Assembly: GCA_020747015.1 (NCBI GenBank)
Contig: JAGTJM010000082.1
Span: 60,246-124,245 of the forward strand
Source of the DNA: Pyrenochaeta sp. MPI-SDFR-AT-0127
Lineage: Eukaryota > Ascomycota > Dothideomycetes > Pleosporales > Cucurbitariaceae
Direction of reading: 5' to 3'
Length of the DNA stretch: 64,000 bases
Made by a program: the position numbers and the translations under genes. Shown here in pieces: positions 25,715-35,487 of the stretch; the first letter of the stretch is position 1; each line of letters starts with the position of its first letter. Under the pieces are notes generated by a model. It saw only the letters and a list, made by a program, of their open reading frames with translations. It was not told the origin of the DNA and ran no database searches.

Positions 25715-26448
25715 CTATGATCGTTGCACGTACGTGCTGTAGGGCTTGTATCCCGATCGGCTCCAAGTGAGCGTAGGTCTATGTTCCTTGGGCTCCCAGA
25801 CGCGAACTTGACGTTGCAGAAGCTTATCCTCAGAAGGTGGCTTATCGACCATGTATGACATCCAGGCGTGCCTACAATGGGAGTTAGATACCAGGTCGAG
25901 GGGGAAGAAAAGACTTTAAGCTTGGGGCCAGGAATTCGTACCATCCGGGTTCAATCTGGGAGCTGTGAAGAGTCAGTCGGAGCTTTAGTTCAAGATATGG
26001 AGGTGACTGACGGGTCGAACTCATGGTCCTTGTAGTCTACCCAGCGCGTCCTGACTGTGAACTTGTCAGTTATCTGCGCCCCTAAAAGTAGCATAAATCC
26101 AGCTTACGGGGAAGCTCCTGCTCCAAGTTCTCGAAGTACTTGTTGCCGTACTTGTCCATGGCAATAAATGTGCCAGCCTTCGTGTCACCTACGCCTGGTC
26201 AGCACCCGCCCTTCTAATCCAAGCGTCCAAGGAGATCATACCGATATGCTATATGCGCAAGTGGACTCGGTCAGTCATAGTCGCGAGCGGTCGTGAAAGC
26301 GCGGGCATGCGTGCGTACCTGCATCTGGTGGCCAAAGTCCTGCAGGGAAAGGTCAATTAGCGCTGCGGAGTCAATGGAAGCTGAGTAAGATATTCACCTT
26401 GAATCCAATCTTGCGCAAGTTGCGCAGGGTCCTCATAAGGGTCGACAT
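25715..26448 (-). CDS. NDUFA12: NADH:ubiquinone oxidoreductase subunit NDUFA12 (B17.2)
   Basis: Seven exons for only 126 residues: 26448-26398, 26339-26319, 26248-26242, 26188-26108, 26054-26012, 25962-25942, 25871-25715. Joined, they read MSTLMRTLRNLRKIGFK, DFGHQMQ, HIG, DTKAGTFIAMDKYGNKYFE, NLEQELPLRTRWVDYKDHEF, DPSQIEPGW, HAWMSYMVDKPPSEDKL and a C-terminus with EPKEHRPTLTWSRSGYKPY. This matches the NDUFA12 family end to end. The protein is an accessory subunit at the base of the matrix arm of mitochondrial complex I. Exon 3 is a 7-nt microexon (see findings), and exons 2 and 6 are 21 nt each. The gene is divergent from PGS1 with 190 bp between start codons. The C-terminal extension after YKPY (about seven residues) is unusual and ends at the TAG at 25715. 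Confidence 0.93.
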
Positions 26449-26638
26449 GGCGGCGTTGTCTGTCTGAACCGATTGTGATGTTCGGATGTTGCAGCTCACG
26501 ATTGACGGTGCCAAGCCCCCAGGACGCGCTTTGCCCGACTTAGCCCTAGTCAGACAGCATCCTTGTCTCTGAAAGAGCATCAAAACTTCAGGAGTCTGAA
26601 CGTATACATCCATTCCTCGCGCAATAGCATCAATCAAT
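26449..26638. promoter_or_regulatory. Shared divergent promoter of NDUFA12 and PGS1
   Basis: Only 190 bp separate the start codons of two divergent genes whose products both belong to the mitochondrial inner membrane. Both promoters and both leaders must fit here. No specific binding site is claimed. Confidence 0.6.
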
Positions 26639-28577
26639 ATGATAATACGAAGCTTGATAAGAATACAAGCCCCCAGAATCGCAGGGAGAAGCAGCTTCCG
26701 CATCCCAAGTCGGACCTTGAAGACAACCAGGAGATACTCATCATCAACCGCGAGTATGGCTTCTCCAGTACCGCAAAGTCAGGCCTCAATGCTGGCAACG
26801 ATAACCACCGATCTCGATAAGATCGCGCCGAGATTTGAGATTCAGCCAGAACAAATTCAAATCATCAAGACCCCTGCAGAGTTTTACGAGACGCTTAAAG
26901 TAGGTTCATACGGTTTTTCATGTCCTTATTCTAAGTCTTGTTCTTGACAGTCATCCCTTTCCATTCTTCCAAGGGCTTTGCCCAAAGATTGCCTTTCTGT
27001 TCTCAACTCTAACATGAGTTGTGCTCGAATATTTTCTATATGCTGTGAATGACCAAGCCTTTGTTCTGTATCCTTCACCCAGTCTATGTCTTAATCTCCT
27101 AGTTTCGATATTTGAGAGTAAAGGGTGAAAAAGCATTGATGAGGATGTGAGACATCACACAAGATTCAATCCAACTTTCGGTCCTAACAGTTCTCAGGAC
27201 AAAATCTCGAAAGCTCAACACCGCATCTATCTCAGTACTCTCTATATTGGCAAAACTGAACACGAACTCATCTCCACTATCAGAGATGCTCTCGCCAACA
27301 ACCCAAACTTGCATGTGTCTTTCCTCACCGACTCTCTTCGTGGAACTAGAGAAACGCCAGATCCATCAAGCGCTTCGTTGCTCACTCCTCTGATCTCTGA
27401 ATTTGGTCCCGAAAGGGTAGAAGTGCGCATGTACCATACGCCCAACCTCACTGGTCTTCGCAAAAAGTACATCCCCAAGCGTATCAACGAAGGCTGGGGC
27501 CTGCAGCACATGAAGCTATATGGCGTCGATGATGAGATTATCATGTCCGGTGCCAATCTGAGCAGTGACTACTTCAGCAACCGACAAGATCGATACCACC
27601 TCTTCCGCTCAAAGGATCTGACCGATTACTTTGCTAAGATCCACGACGGCGTTGCAAAACTTAGCTTCGACATTCAGCCCTCTGACGCTCCAGGCTCAGG
27701 GGGTTACAGCATGTTGTGGCCGTCATCCAACCCCGCCCCATCACCCCTGGAAAGTGCAAGCAAGTTCAAAGACGCAGCATCCAAGCACCTCTCCCACCTT
27801 CTCACGCCCTCAAACTCGCCGAAAGCAATTTCAAACAACTCAAAACCAAATTCCACGACCATCTACCCAGTCCTCTCCTTAGTACCACTATTGAACACTT
27901 CGACTGAACTCCCCGCCCTCACCAAGATCCTTACATCCCTCGCCCACCCCCCCTTCAGCCCATCGACATGGACATTCACAGCCGGGTATTTCAACATGAC
28001 ACACTCATTCCGACGCATGCTCCTCGCCACACGACCAGCAAGCGGCACCGTACTCACCGCACACCCGCACGCCAACGGCTTCTTCGGGAGCAAAGGCGTA
28101 AGCGGCATGTTACCAGACGCATACACACATCTCGCCAAGACGTTTCTGCGCAAAGTGCGCAACCAGGGGTTGAGCGAGAGTATCCAGCTTCGCGAGTGGA
28201 AGCGGGGCAGAGTCGACGAGGAGGGCGGATGGACATATCACGCCAAAGGTTTATGGGTTACTTTCCCCTCGCCGTCAAGTCCGGCGCAATCACCGCCTTC
28301 TTCCGCAGATGTGGTAGAGAAGGATGAAGATCCCAGCTTGACCGTCATCGGATCGAGCAATTATACCAAGCGCAGCTATGAACTCGATCTAGAAGCGAAC
28401 GTCATCATCGCTACCTCTGATCCTGGGCTGCGCAGACGCCTGGGCGAGGAGGTCAAGTGGCTGAGTGAATACGCGAAGCCGGTTGATGAGACGGAGTTTG
28501 AGAAGCCGGAGCGCAAGGTTAGTCTGAGCGTGCGGTTAAGTATGTGGGCTGTACGTGTTTTGGGCGGGGCTTTGTAA
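26639..28577 (+). CDS. PGS1: CDP-diacylglycerol--glycerol-3-phosphate 3-phosphatidyltransferase
   Basis: Two exons, 26639-26899 and 27198-28577, with a 298-nt intron, long for this window; about 546 residues. The enzyme makes phosphatidylglycerophosphate from CDP-diacylglycerol and glycerol-3-phosphate, the committed step of cardiolipin synthesis in the mitochondrial inner membrane. The first ~35 residues are basic and Ser-rich without acids, as in a mitochondrial presequence. After splicing, ETLK-DKISKAQHRIYLSTLYIGK restores the family block. Phospholipase-D-type HKD motif 1 is HMKLYGVDDEIIMSGANLS (His191, Lys193, Asp198); motif 2 is HAKGLW (His435, Lys437) followed by IGSSNYTKRSYELDLEAN. 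A low-complexity Ser/Pro insert precedes the second half. NDUFA12 is divergent at the shared promoter; SMP3 is convergent 364 bp downstream. Confidence 0.93.
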
Positions 28578-28941
28578 AATCAGTTCACTCGTGCTGGGTA
28601 GAGTTAGTATGTAGGATATATCTGGTTGACTTCGTCGCATCACTTGGAGATTGAGAGCCATGTACAAATAACTTGTCAGGAGCATATAGACAGAAAATGG
28701 TGTGCTTTGTATTCGATGATACACGGATTTTAGAGAAATGGTTGAGATCTGATATTAAAGAAAACTATGTCAAGTGGGTATCTGGTGCTGAAATCGAAAG
28801 TGAAGAGATAAAGTGTCCAAGATTCAGGATAGTTCGCGCTGCATTCCCATTTTCCCATGCCATTGCACCCGAAAATTTCAGAACCGGCCCACACCCCCCT
28901 AAATATAAAGCGCCTTTGTTTGGAAAAGAAGGTTTACTTGC
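28578..28941. other. Convergent 3' intergene
   Basis: Spacer between the PGS1 and SMP3 stop codons. An open frame of 134 codons at 28673-29077 overlaps the SMP3 coding end on the other strand and has no family signature, so it is not called. Confidence 0.5.
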
Positions 28942-30668
28942 TTATTGTGGTGTGGCCCAACAGCGCTGTGTGGCTCGCCAGACAACAAGTCCTCGATCTC
29001 CTACAACTCTACCCATAGTCTTCCAGAATCCATCGTCTGCAAAGTCCATGTCGTCTAGGTTCAGATGTCGTCGATAGCTCCAGACCTCGTCCAGAGACAA
29101 TTCTTCTCTTTGGCCCGGGTCCAGGGATGGGTCCAGGTATGGATTGAGAAAATAGGCTGATCGTGGCGCTACAATGTAGACGGCGCCTCGTCCTTCGATC
29201 TGTGGAGGTTTTCTAGTTCTACAAGGTGGAAGGACTTCTTTAACCTTTTCCAGCATTTGTTCGCCGGGGATGCCCATGAGATCGATCGTGATCAATTCTT
29301 CATTCTTGCCGTTCAATAGCCAAGTTGGCGGGCTATACGTTTTCCACCAGAAGGCGTGTGTAATCGTCTCATTCGTCTTGGCAATCTGCATCTGTACAGG
29401 GACAATGCCGCCTTGGTGATAGACGCCCATCAAGACGCCAAGAGCGATGTTGAAGATGACCCATGTCGATATCCAGGCCTTCCTAAAGCGAGGGCTTGGG
29501 AGACGAATGGAGGAGAGTATGAGTGGGACCGCGGGAATTAAGAAGCGCGCTTCTTGGTGCGGGAAGATGCTGAGCAGGGCAATGCCTGACAGCGCGGAAA
29601 CGAGGATCGGACTAAGGTGTGCTCGGCGCAGAAGAAACAAGAGCGGAAACGCCGGTCCGAGTAATTGAGGAAGGTTGACCAGGAAATGCTGGTATCGTGG
29701 GTGTATGCCATGTTGAGCAAGATTTGCAGAATCAGAGTTGTAGAGGAAGTTGTTGAGTGGAGTAATGACGGCGCCGTCAAAGACCTTTGAAAAGGCGAAC
29801 TCGCCAGGGGTATAGAAGGCTGTGTCTACGCAGATAGCAATGAAAGCTGTCAAAAGAGCGCATAGAGTGAGGAAGACGAAGGAAAATGGCCTGCGCATGT
29901 AAGTATGGGACTTGCGCAAGGGCGACGAGAGTACTCACTTTCGCTGGAAATGCGGTAGCAGGCTGAACGCCGGAAGTAAGAGGAACGCTGGAAAAGTAAT
30001 GCGATTGAAGACTCCGACAACAATCATGGAGCCCAATATGGACGAGGCCAAGATACCAGAGCTCTTCTGCACCTTGCGTTAGCTGCATGTTGCGTACCAA
30101 GGATCGGCAAGCGGTCCGAAGCGTACCTTGTCTTGGACAATCCTTTGAATCAGCACCAAACTCCAGCACACCAAAAGTGTCTCGAGGCTGTTCGAGAAAG
30201 TGTGCGTCTGGAACGTCCACGTCACATACGAAGAGGCGACCAGCGGTACGGCGATTCGCCGGGCACGGGGCGACTCGACCAGCTCATGGATGGCCCAATC
30301 CTCCATGACCACGCTCAAGGTGAGCATAAGCACGCGCAGCGTCCAGTAGACCACCGAGGGCGAAACCTCGTAGCCAAAGCCCTCCCAGAGCCAGCGCAGG
30401 ATGTACATGGGCCAGCCGTATGCGAGCCATAGCGGGAAGGTGCTGCGGATCGGGTTTGCGGAGGTAAACTCCCATGTTTCGTGGACGGGGTAGGAGAAGA
30501 CACGTCCTGCAAGCTCGTCAGTGGCTGCTGCAGTCAGATGCGCATTTGAAGGGGCATACCAGCAATGACCTCGGGGCCCTGGAAGTTCTCGTCCGGGTGC
30601 AGATAGCTGGGCGACAGGGCAAAGTAGATGCGCACGAGAATCAGCAAAAAGTAGACTCTCCTCCACAT
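28942..30668 (-). CDS. SMP3: GPI mannosyltransferase 4 (GT22 family)
   Basis: Four exons: 30668-30560, 30506-30127, 30066-29939, 29890-28942; about 521 residues. The N-terminus MWRRVYFLLILVRIYFALS is a signal-anchor-like helix followed at once by PSYLHPDENFQG, the luminal acidic HPDE motif of GT22 mannosyltransferases. Further hallmarks are the block FSNSLETLLV, NFLYNSDSANLAQHGIHPRY and FPHQEARFLIPAVPLIL, which point to SMP3 rather than ALG9 or GPI10. Several hydrophobic helices fit an ER multi-pass protein. SMP3 adds the fourth, side-branching mannose to the GPI anchor precursor, using dolichol-phosphate mannose. The C-terminal ~110 residues are hydrophilic and end at the TAA at 28942. LAS21, another GPI anchor enzyme, lies 12 kb away in the same window. 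Confidence 0.87.
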
Positions 30669-31858
30669 GGTGCCTGCAGACGGTGTTGTCCGTTGAAGGA
30701 TATGGAGGGGCTGCGCAGGGGCATATCTGTTGTCGTGGAGGTGCCTTCAGGTAAACAAGGCCAGCGAGACTTTTAGGCCTGGCCGTTGGGTGTCAAACAC
30801 CAGTCGCTCGAACCACGCGGAAAGGGGCGGCCGGCGTAGGGGAAAACGATTGGCACAACGTCGACGACTCGTGGGCAACAGAGTTTTTGCGACTACATTT
30901 CCTGGCAAAAAGTATAAGTACACGTTGACAGACTTGTATCAGCCGGAATGGTCAGATGCGATGTGGCTGCAACCGACCAAACACATCTCGGACGGGCGCC
31001 GGATCCGAATGCAGAGGGCGGGCACGACAACACGTGACCTGAAACGCAGACGCGGTGTTTTGTCCTCGTCTTGTGTGGCCGTTACACAAGTATTGTCATG
31101 TCCTGTGTCTTGGCCCAGGAGAAGTCTCCCTAGGAGCGTGGCAGACGACCTGCATCTTCTCCTGTTAGGGGCAGTGGAAGACGGAAGGGCTGAAGCTGGA
31201 CACGGTATGCTGGATGCAAGGGGGCAGCCAAACATGCATGCGGGGAGAGGACATGTCGCGGCACTGTCAACGGTAGAGGGGGCACGTTAGCTAGCTCAAG
31301 GCGCACTTTCTTGTGAGTAGAAATGTGAGCAATCTAGCAGCTTCTCTCGTCCATGCACTCGGGAAACAGCTTCCTGCTTCCTGCTTGTCTCCCTCCACGC
31401 TGTCCAAGGGCGGAGGGCGCGCAAACAGCAGTGCGGTCTGGCTGGCACAAGCAAAACACGGCAAGCCTTGAGTGGTGGCTCGTCTGTCCTTCTGGAAAAA
31501 GAAAGCGAGCTGAGCGGAAGCGCATCGTTGTTAGTACAGCCCGCACGTCCAAGAGCCCTTTGGTGGTGACTGCAGCCTTGCGCTTTTCCGAATCGGCGTG
31601 CTGCGGCCTGAGCTTCGCCTCACGTTCACGGGCGGTGCCATGGTTGCCTTTACTCACCTTCATCAACGCGCAAACATCGACTCAACGCCTGCGCCCGTAT
31701 AAATCCGCCTGCTGCCGCCTTTGCGTCTTTCTTCCACATACACACACTTATCCACCACATCCAATCCCCAACGCCCACCATCCACCCCGCCCACTCAACC
31801 ACCCCCCAGCTTACCCCACCTTATCCTCACCTTTGCACAAACATAGACTTGCGCTATC
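30669..31858. other. Intergenic, SKP1 promoter and leader
   Basis: A 1.2-kb region between divergent SMP3 and SKP1. The last ~130 bp before the SKP1 start are strongly pyrimidine/adenine-rich (runs of CCACC and CACACA), typical of a highly expressed fungal gene leader. No open frame here has a recognisable signature. Confidence 0.5.
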
Positions 31859-32481
31859 ATGGCCTCTGCTGCTCCCTCTGAGAAGAAGGTCAAGGTCACC
31901 ACCTCTGACGGCGCCAACTTGGAGACTGCCCGCGACATTGCCGAGCGTTCCATCCTGATCAAGAACTTGCTCGAGGACTTGGGCGGCGACAACGAGGAGG
32001 CCATTCCCATTCCCAACGTATGCGCTCTCTATTCTGCATTGTCTATAAACCAGGGAATGCTAACAATGACTCCCAGGTCAATGAGGCTGTCATGAAGAAG
32101 GTTCTCGAGTGGTGCGAGCACCACCGTGCGGATCCGCCTGCCTCGCAGGATGACGATTCCGACTCGCGCAAAAAGTCGACCGACATCGACGAGTGGGACC
32201 AGAAGTTCATGCAGGTTGACCAGGAGATGCTATTCGAGATCATCCTCGTCCGTCTACCCTCACCCCTCTTACGTCATGCGGAGTTGTCGCTAACTATGCC
32301 ACAGGCCGCCAACTACCTCGACATTAAGGCTCTCCTGGACGTGGGCTGCAAGACGGTTGCCAACATGATCAAGGGCAAGTCACCCGACGAGATCCGCAAG
32401 ACATTCAACATCCAGAACGACTTCACACCCGAGGAGGAGGAGCAGATCCGCCGCGAGAACGAGTGGGCTGAGGACCGCTAA
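31859..32481 (+). CDS. SKP1: SCF ubiquitin ligase adaptor Skp1
   Basis: Three exons: 31859-32017, 32077-32247, 32305-32481; 168 residues, the family length. All introns are phase 0. The BTB/POZ-type N-terminal half contains KVKVTTSDGANLETARDIAE and IPIPN-VNEAVMKKVLEWCEHH; an acidic linker with DDDSDSRKKSTDIDEWDQKF follows; the C-terminal F-box-binding half has AANYLDIKALLDVGCKTVAN and ends in the near-invariant NDFTPEEEEQIRRENEWAED. Skp1 bridges cullin-1 and F-box proteins in SCF complexes and is also a kinetochore component. Codon use is strongly biased to C-ending codons, consistent with high expression. Confidence 0.97.
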
Positions 32482-33768
32482 GCGACTTGTCCCCAAGTCT
32501 CCTTTTCAAAAACTCGCATATTGCTTGCGTGGTATGATCATGGCGGGTTGGCCACTCTCGACTATGGATTTTGCGCTTGGTGTTCTGGAGTCATAATCTC
32601 TTCGGTTCTGCATGATGATAGGGTACGCCCAGCATGGTAGTCCCACGGCACATTGAGCGCGGAGCCTGGCTGATCAAAGGCCGCATTCAGCATGTATTTG
32701 TCTGCGGTCGCTTTGAAGGTAGCAGCTCAATCCAAAAATGAAAAAATTCCATACATCTTTCCTGCCATGATGTGACGTGTCTGTAGCGTGCAATTGTTGC
32801 GTTCACCTTGTGCTCTCAGCAGGTATATCAATAACACTTCACATTGGTAACTTTATACCAGCTTCATCCTCCAAGACTCCAGTCTATGAAACTTCCACCC
32901 AGCGTGCGCTCCTCCACCCCCAAGTTCCGCTTTCCACGACCCTCAACCCCAAAGAGCAGGATCGATGGCTTCCCATAGCCAACAGTAAGGCACCTTTCCT
33001 CCAGCCAATCAACGCCCACATCTGCCTGGAGCTGATCACCCACCCCAGTCACTCGAGCAACATTTCCCTCGTATCAATTTCGCCATATTGTCCTCAGCTA
33101 CGAGAAGACCAGCAACCATGGTCCCTCGTGCTAATCATCATCGGACTCGCCTTCGCGGCTGTGCAGATTGGGTTTAGTTACGAGGGTGTACGGGCATTGA
33201 GGAAAATAGGCAAGGCTGGGGCTGGAGAGAGCTGTAATCTTTGAGATATCTCATTGTTGTTTACGTATTTTTTTTTTTTTTTACTTTGAGGAGATGGAAT
33301 GGTGGTGGTGGATATGTATGTAGTTGCGATGTTGGGTTGTGTTGAGAAGTGCAAGAAGTGTGTGAATGGGGATGATATCTCTACTTTATTTCGAAGGGAA
33401 TAACGTCCAATGTAAAAGCGGGAGCAACAATACCTCTTCTCATACATGAGTCCACAATTATGTAGCTGGATGGCTGTATTCCAAGCTCAACAAAAGGTTT
33501 ATGAGAAATTGTGTGATTGAGCAGTATCTGAGCAGTTATATCGAAATTGTTGTGCACTACTAGGCTCATATTGAGATGTCGCGCCTAACCAACTTATATA
33601 CGGCTTATTCCTACGTACAAGAGTTACTCTGGCTAGTTGGGGTGGTGTTGAATGCTTGGAAGCTCCTTAAACGCCTGTGTCATATGTTTGAATCAGAAAA
33701 GGCCTCCTTTGTCGACTTTTCCTTTCTGCTTCCTATTTCCTCCTTGTCATGCCCAAGGCGCTTACTCT
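32482..33768. other. Intergenic with one weak ORF
   Basis: A 1.3-kb stretch between SKP1 and PDX1. An open frame at 32777-33244 (155 codons, no AUG at its start) ends with a plausible membrane helix (WSLVLIIIGLAFAAVQIGF), but I found no upstream exon, AUG or family signature, so it is not called as a gene. A run of 15 T occurs at 33268-33282. Nothing else is supported. Confidence 0.35.
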
Positions 33769-34873
33769 CTACCAGCCACGCTTTGCGAGCTTCTCCTCCT
33801 CGCCCATTGTGCTGCAGTTGATGCCGACCATGGCCTCGCCCAAGTCCATGCTGACCTCCATGAGCACCTTGGGGTCCTTGTAATGTGTGACAGCTTGGAC
33901 AATGGCCTTTGCACGCTTTGCGGCGTCTCCAGACTTGAAGATGCCGGAGCCGACAAAGACACCATCGCAGCCAAGCTGCATCATGAGTGCGGCATCAGCC
34001 GGAGTTGCGACACCTCCTGCTGCGAAGTTGACCACGGGCAGGCGTCCCAACTTGGCGGTCTCCTTAAGTAGCGCAAAATCGACCTGCAATTCCTTCGCAT
34101 ACACGCGTAGCTCCTCCTCTGACATGCCCTTTGCCTTTGCAATCTCAGAGTTGACAGTCCTCATATGGCGTACGGCCTCAATAACGTCACCGGTTCCTGC
34201 TTCACCCTTTGTGCGGATCATGGCGGCACCTTCAGAGATGCGACGAAGGGCCTCTCCGAGACCGCGGCAGCCGCATACGAAGGGAACGCGGAAGGGGTGC
34301 TTGGACACATGGTAAATTGCATCGGCGGGGGTAAGGACTTCGGATTCGTCGATGTAATCTACGCCGAGAGCTTCGAGGATCTATACGAATTGGCGATCAG
34401 CTCGAGTTGCAACACGGTCATGCCAGTAGGAACGTGCTTGTGTATGAAGACATGAAAACATGAAGACATGGTGATGCGGAAGGATCGTGGAGGGAGCGTA
34501 CCTGGCACTCAACAAAGTGTCCAATTCGTGCTTTCGCCATCACGGGAATGGTAACTGTGTCCATAATCTCCTTGATCATCTTGGGGTCACTCATCCTCGC
34601 CACGCCACCTTGGACTCGGATATCTGCAGGTACTCGCTCGAGAGCCATGACAGCCGATGCGCCAGCCTCTTCTGCTATGCGTGCCTATATTCATGTAAGC
34701 TATTGCTTCCGGAAGCATAGCACAAGACTGGAGACAAGACTCACTTGCTCAGCATTGACAACATCCATAATGACACCACCCTTCAACATCCTCGCCAACC
34801 CCGCCTTGACAGCGAATGTCGTCTCGCCATCCTGGGCGCTGTGGCCGTTGGTAGTAGGGAGCTCGGTTGCCAT
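33769..34873 (-). CDS. PDX1: Pyridoxal 5'-phosphate synthase, PdxS/SNZ subunit
   Basis: Three exons: 34873-34745, 34684-34502, 34380-33769; 307 residues. The protein is the synthase subunit of the DXP-independent vitamin B6 pathway. It condenses ribose 5-phosphate, glyceraldehyde 3-phosphate and ammonia to PLP in a (beta/alpha)8 barrel, with ammonia supplied by the glutaminase subunit PDX2/SNO. Family blocks are present in order: GLARMLKGGVIMDVVNAEQA, ALERVPADIRVQGGVARMSD, PVMAKARIGHFVECQ (active-site lysine), IDESEVLTPAD, PFVCGCRGLGEALRRI, RTKGEAGTGDVIEAVRHMR (second lysine region), NFAAGGVATPADAALMMQLG and GVFVGSGIFKS. All introns are phase 0. The glutaminase partner is not in the window. 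Vitamin B6 is an antioxidant in fungi (Snz, PyroA, SOR1 names). Confidence 0.97.
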
Positions 34874-35487
34874 TGTGTGGTTTGAAGGTTCTGGTCTTTT
34901 CTGTTCGTCAATTGAGACAGGGCAAAATGTAGGAGAATATTTGGGACGGACGGGCTGGGTGTTGTTTATGGGTAGGAGAGATGCGAGAGTTATAGCGTGA
35001 GTGACAAGATGGAAGAAGACGGTTAAGCGTGACTCAAAAAATGTATTACCTGCACATGCACCAGCGGCATCGCCAAATATTTTTTTGCTTCGCGACGAAT
35101 TCCCTCATCCCGCCGGAGAGCGCGCCGCTGCTGCCCCGCCATGCTCACCATCCATGGTGCTCTGGACCCCGCTATGCGCCCTTTGACACATTCGATGCAT
35201 AAGCGCCAATCACACACGCAAACTGGTGAGCGTAGGCCGTGAATTGCCGTGCTGAGTCAGTAGATATGGAATCACCCTTCTTGCAGTTGCCGGATGCAGT
35301 AATTGTACCTGGGTAACAGGTGGACTTGATTCGATGATATTGCGATAGCGGAGACCAAAGGCACGTGCTCTGGAACGCCAAGTGGAATGCTGAAGGCTGC
35401 CAATGCAATGCCAACTCCTAACTTACTATGCCGAAAAGCGACAAACAAATCCAATGCTCATCGATGACACTTGAGCAGATCTTCTCT
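34874..35487. other. Intergenic, PDX1 promoter
   Basis: A 614-bp gap between the PDX1 start and the aminopeptidase P stop. Only short frames are present. No feature is claimed. Confidence 0.5.

Noticed and set aside
30079..30666. 195-codon minus-strand frame starting with GTG at the SMP3 5' end
   Set aside because: It mixes a shifted N-terminus with real SMP3 sequence; the spliced model from the AUG at 30668 restores HPDENFQG and keeps frame.
32777..33244. 155-codon frame with a C-terminal hydrophobic stretch
   Set aside because: No AUG, no credible upstream exon and no recognisable family; kept only as a note under the intergene.
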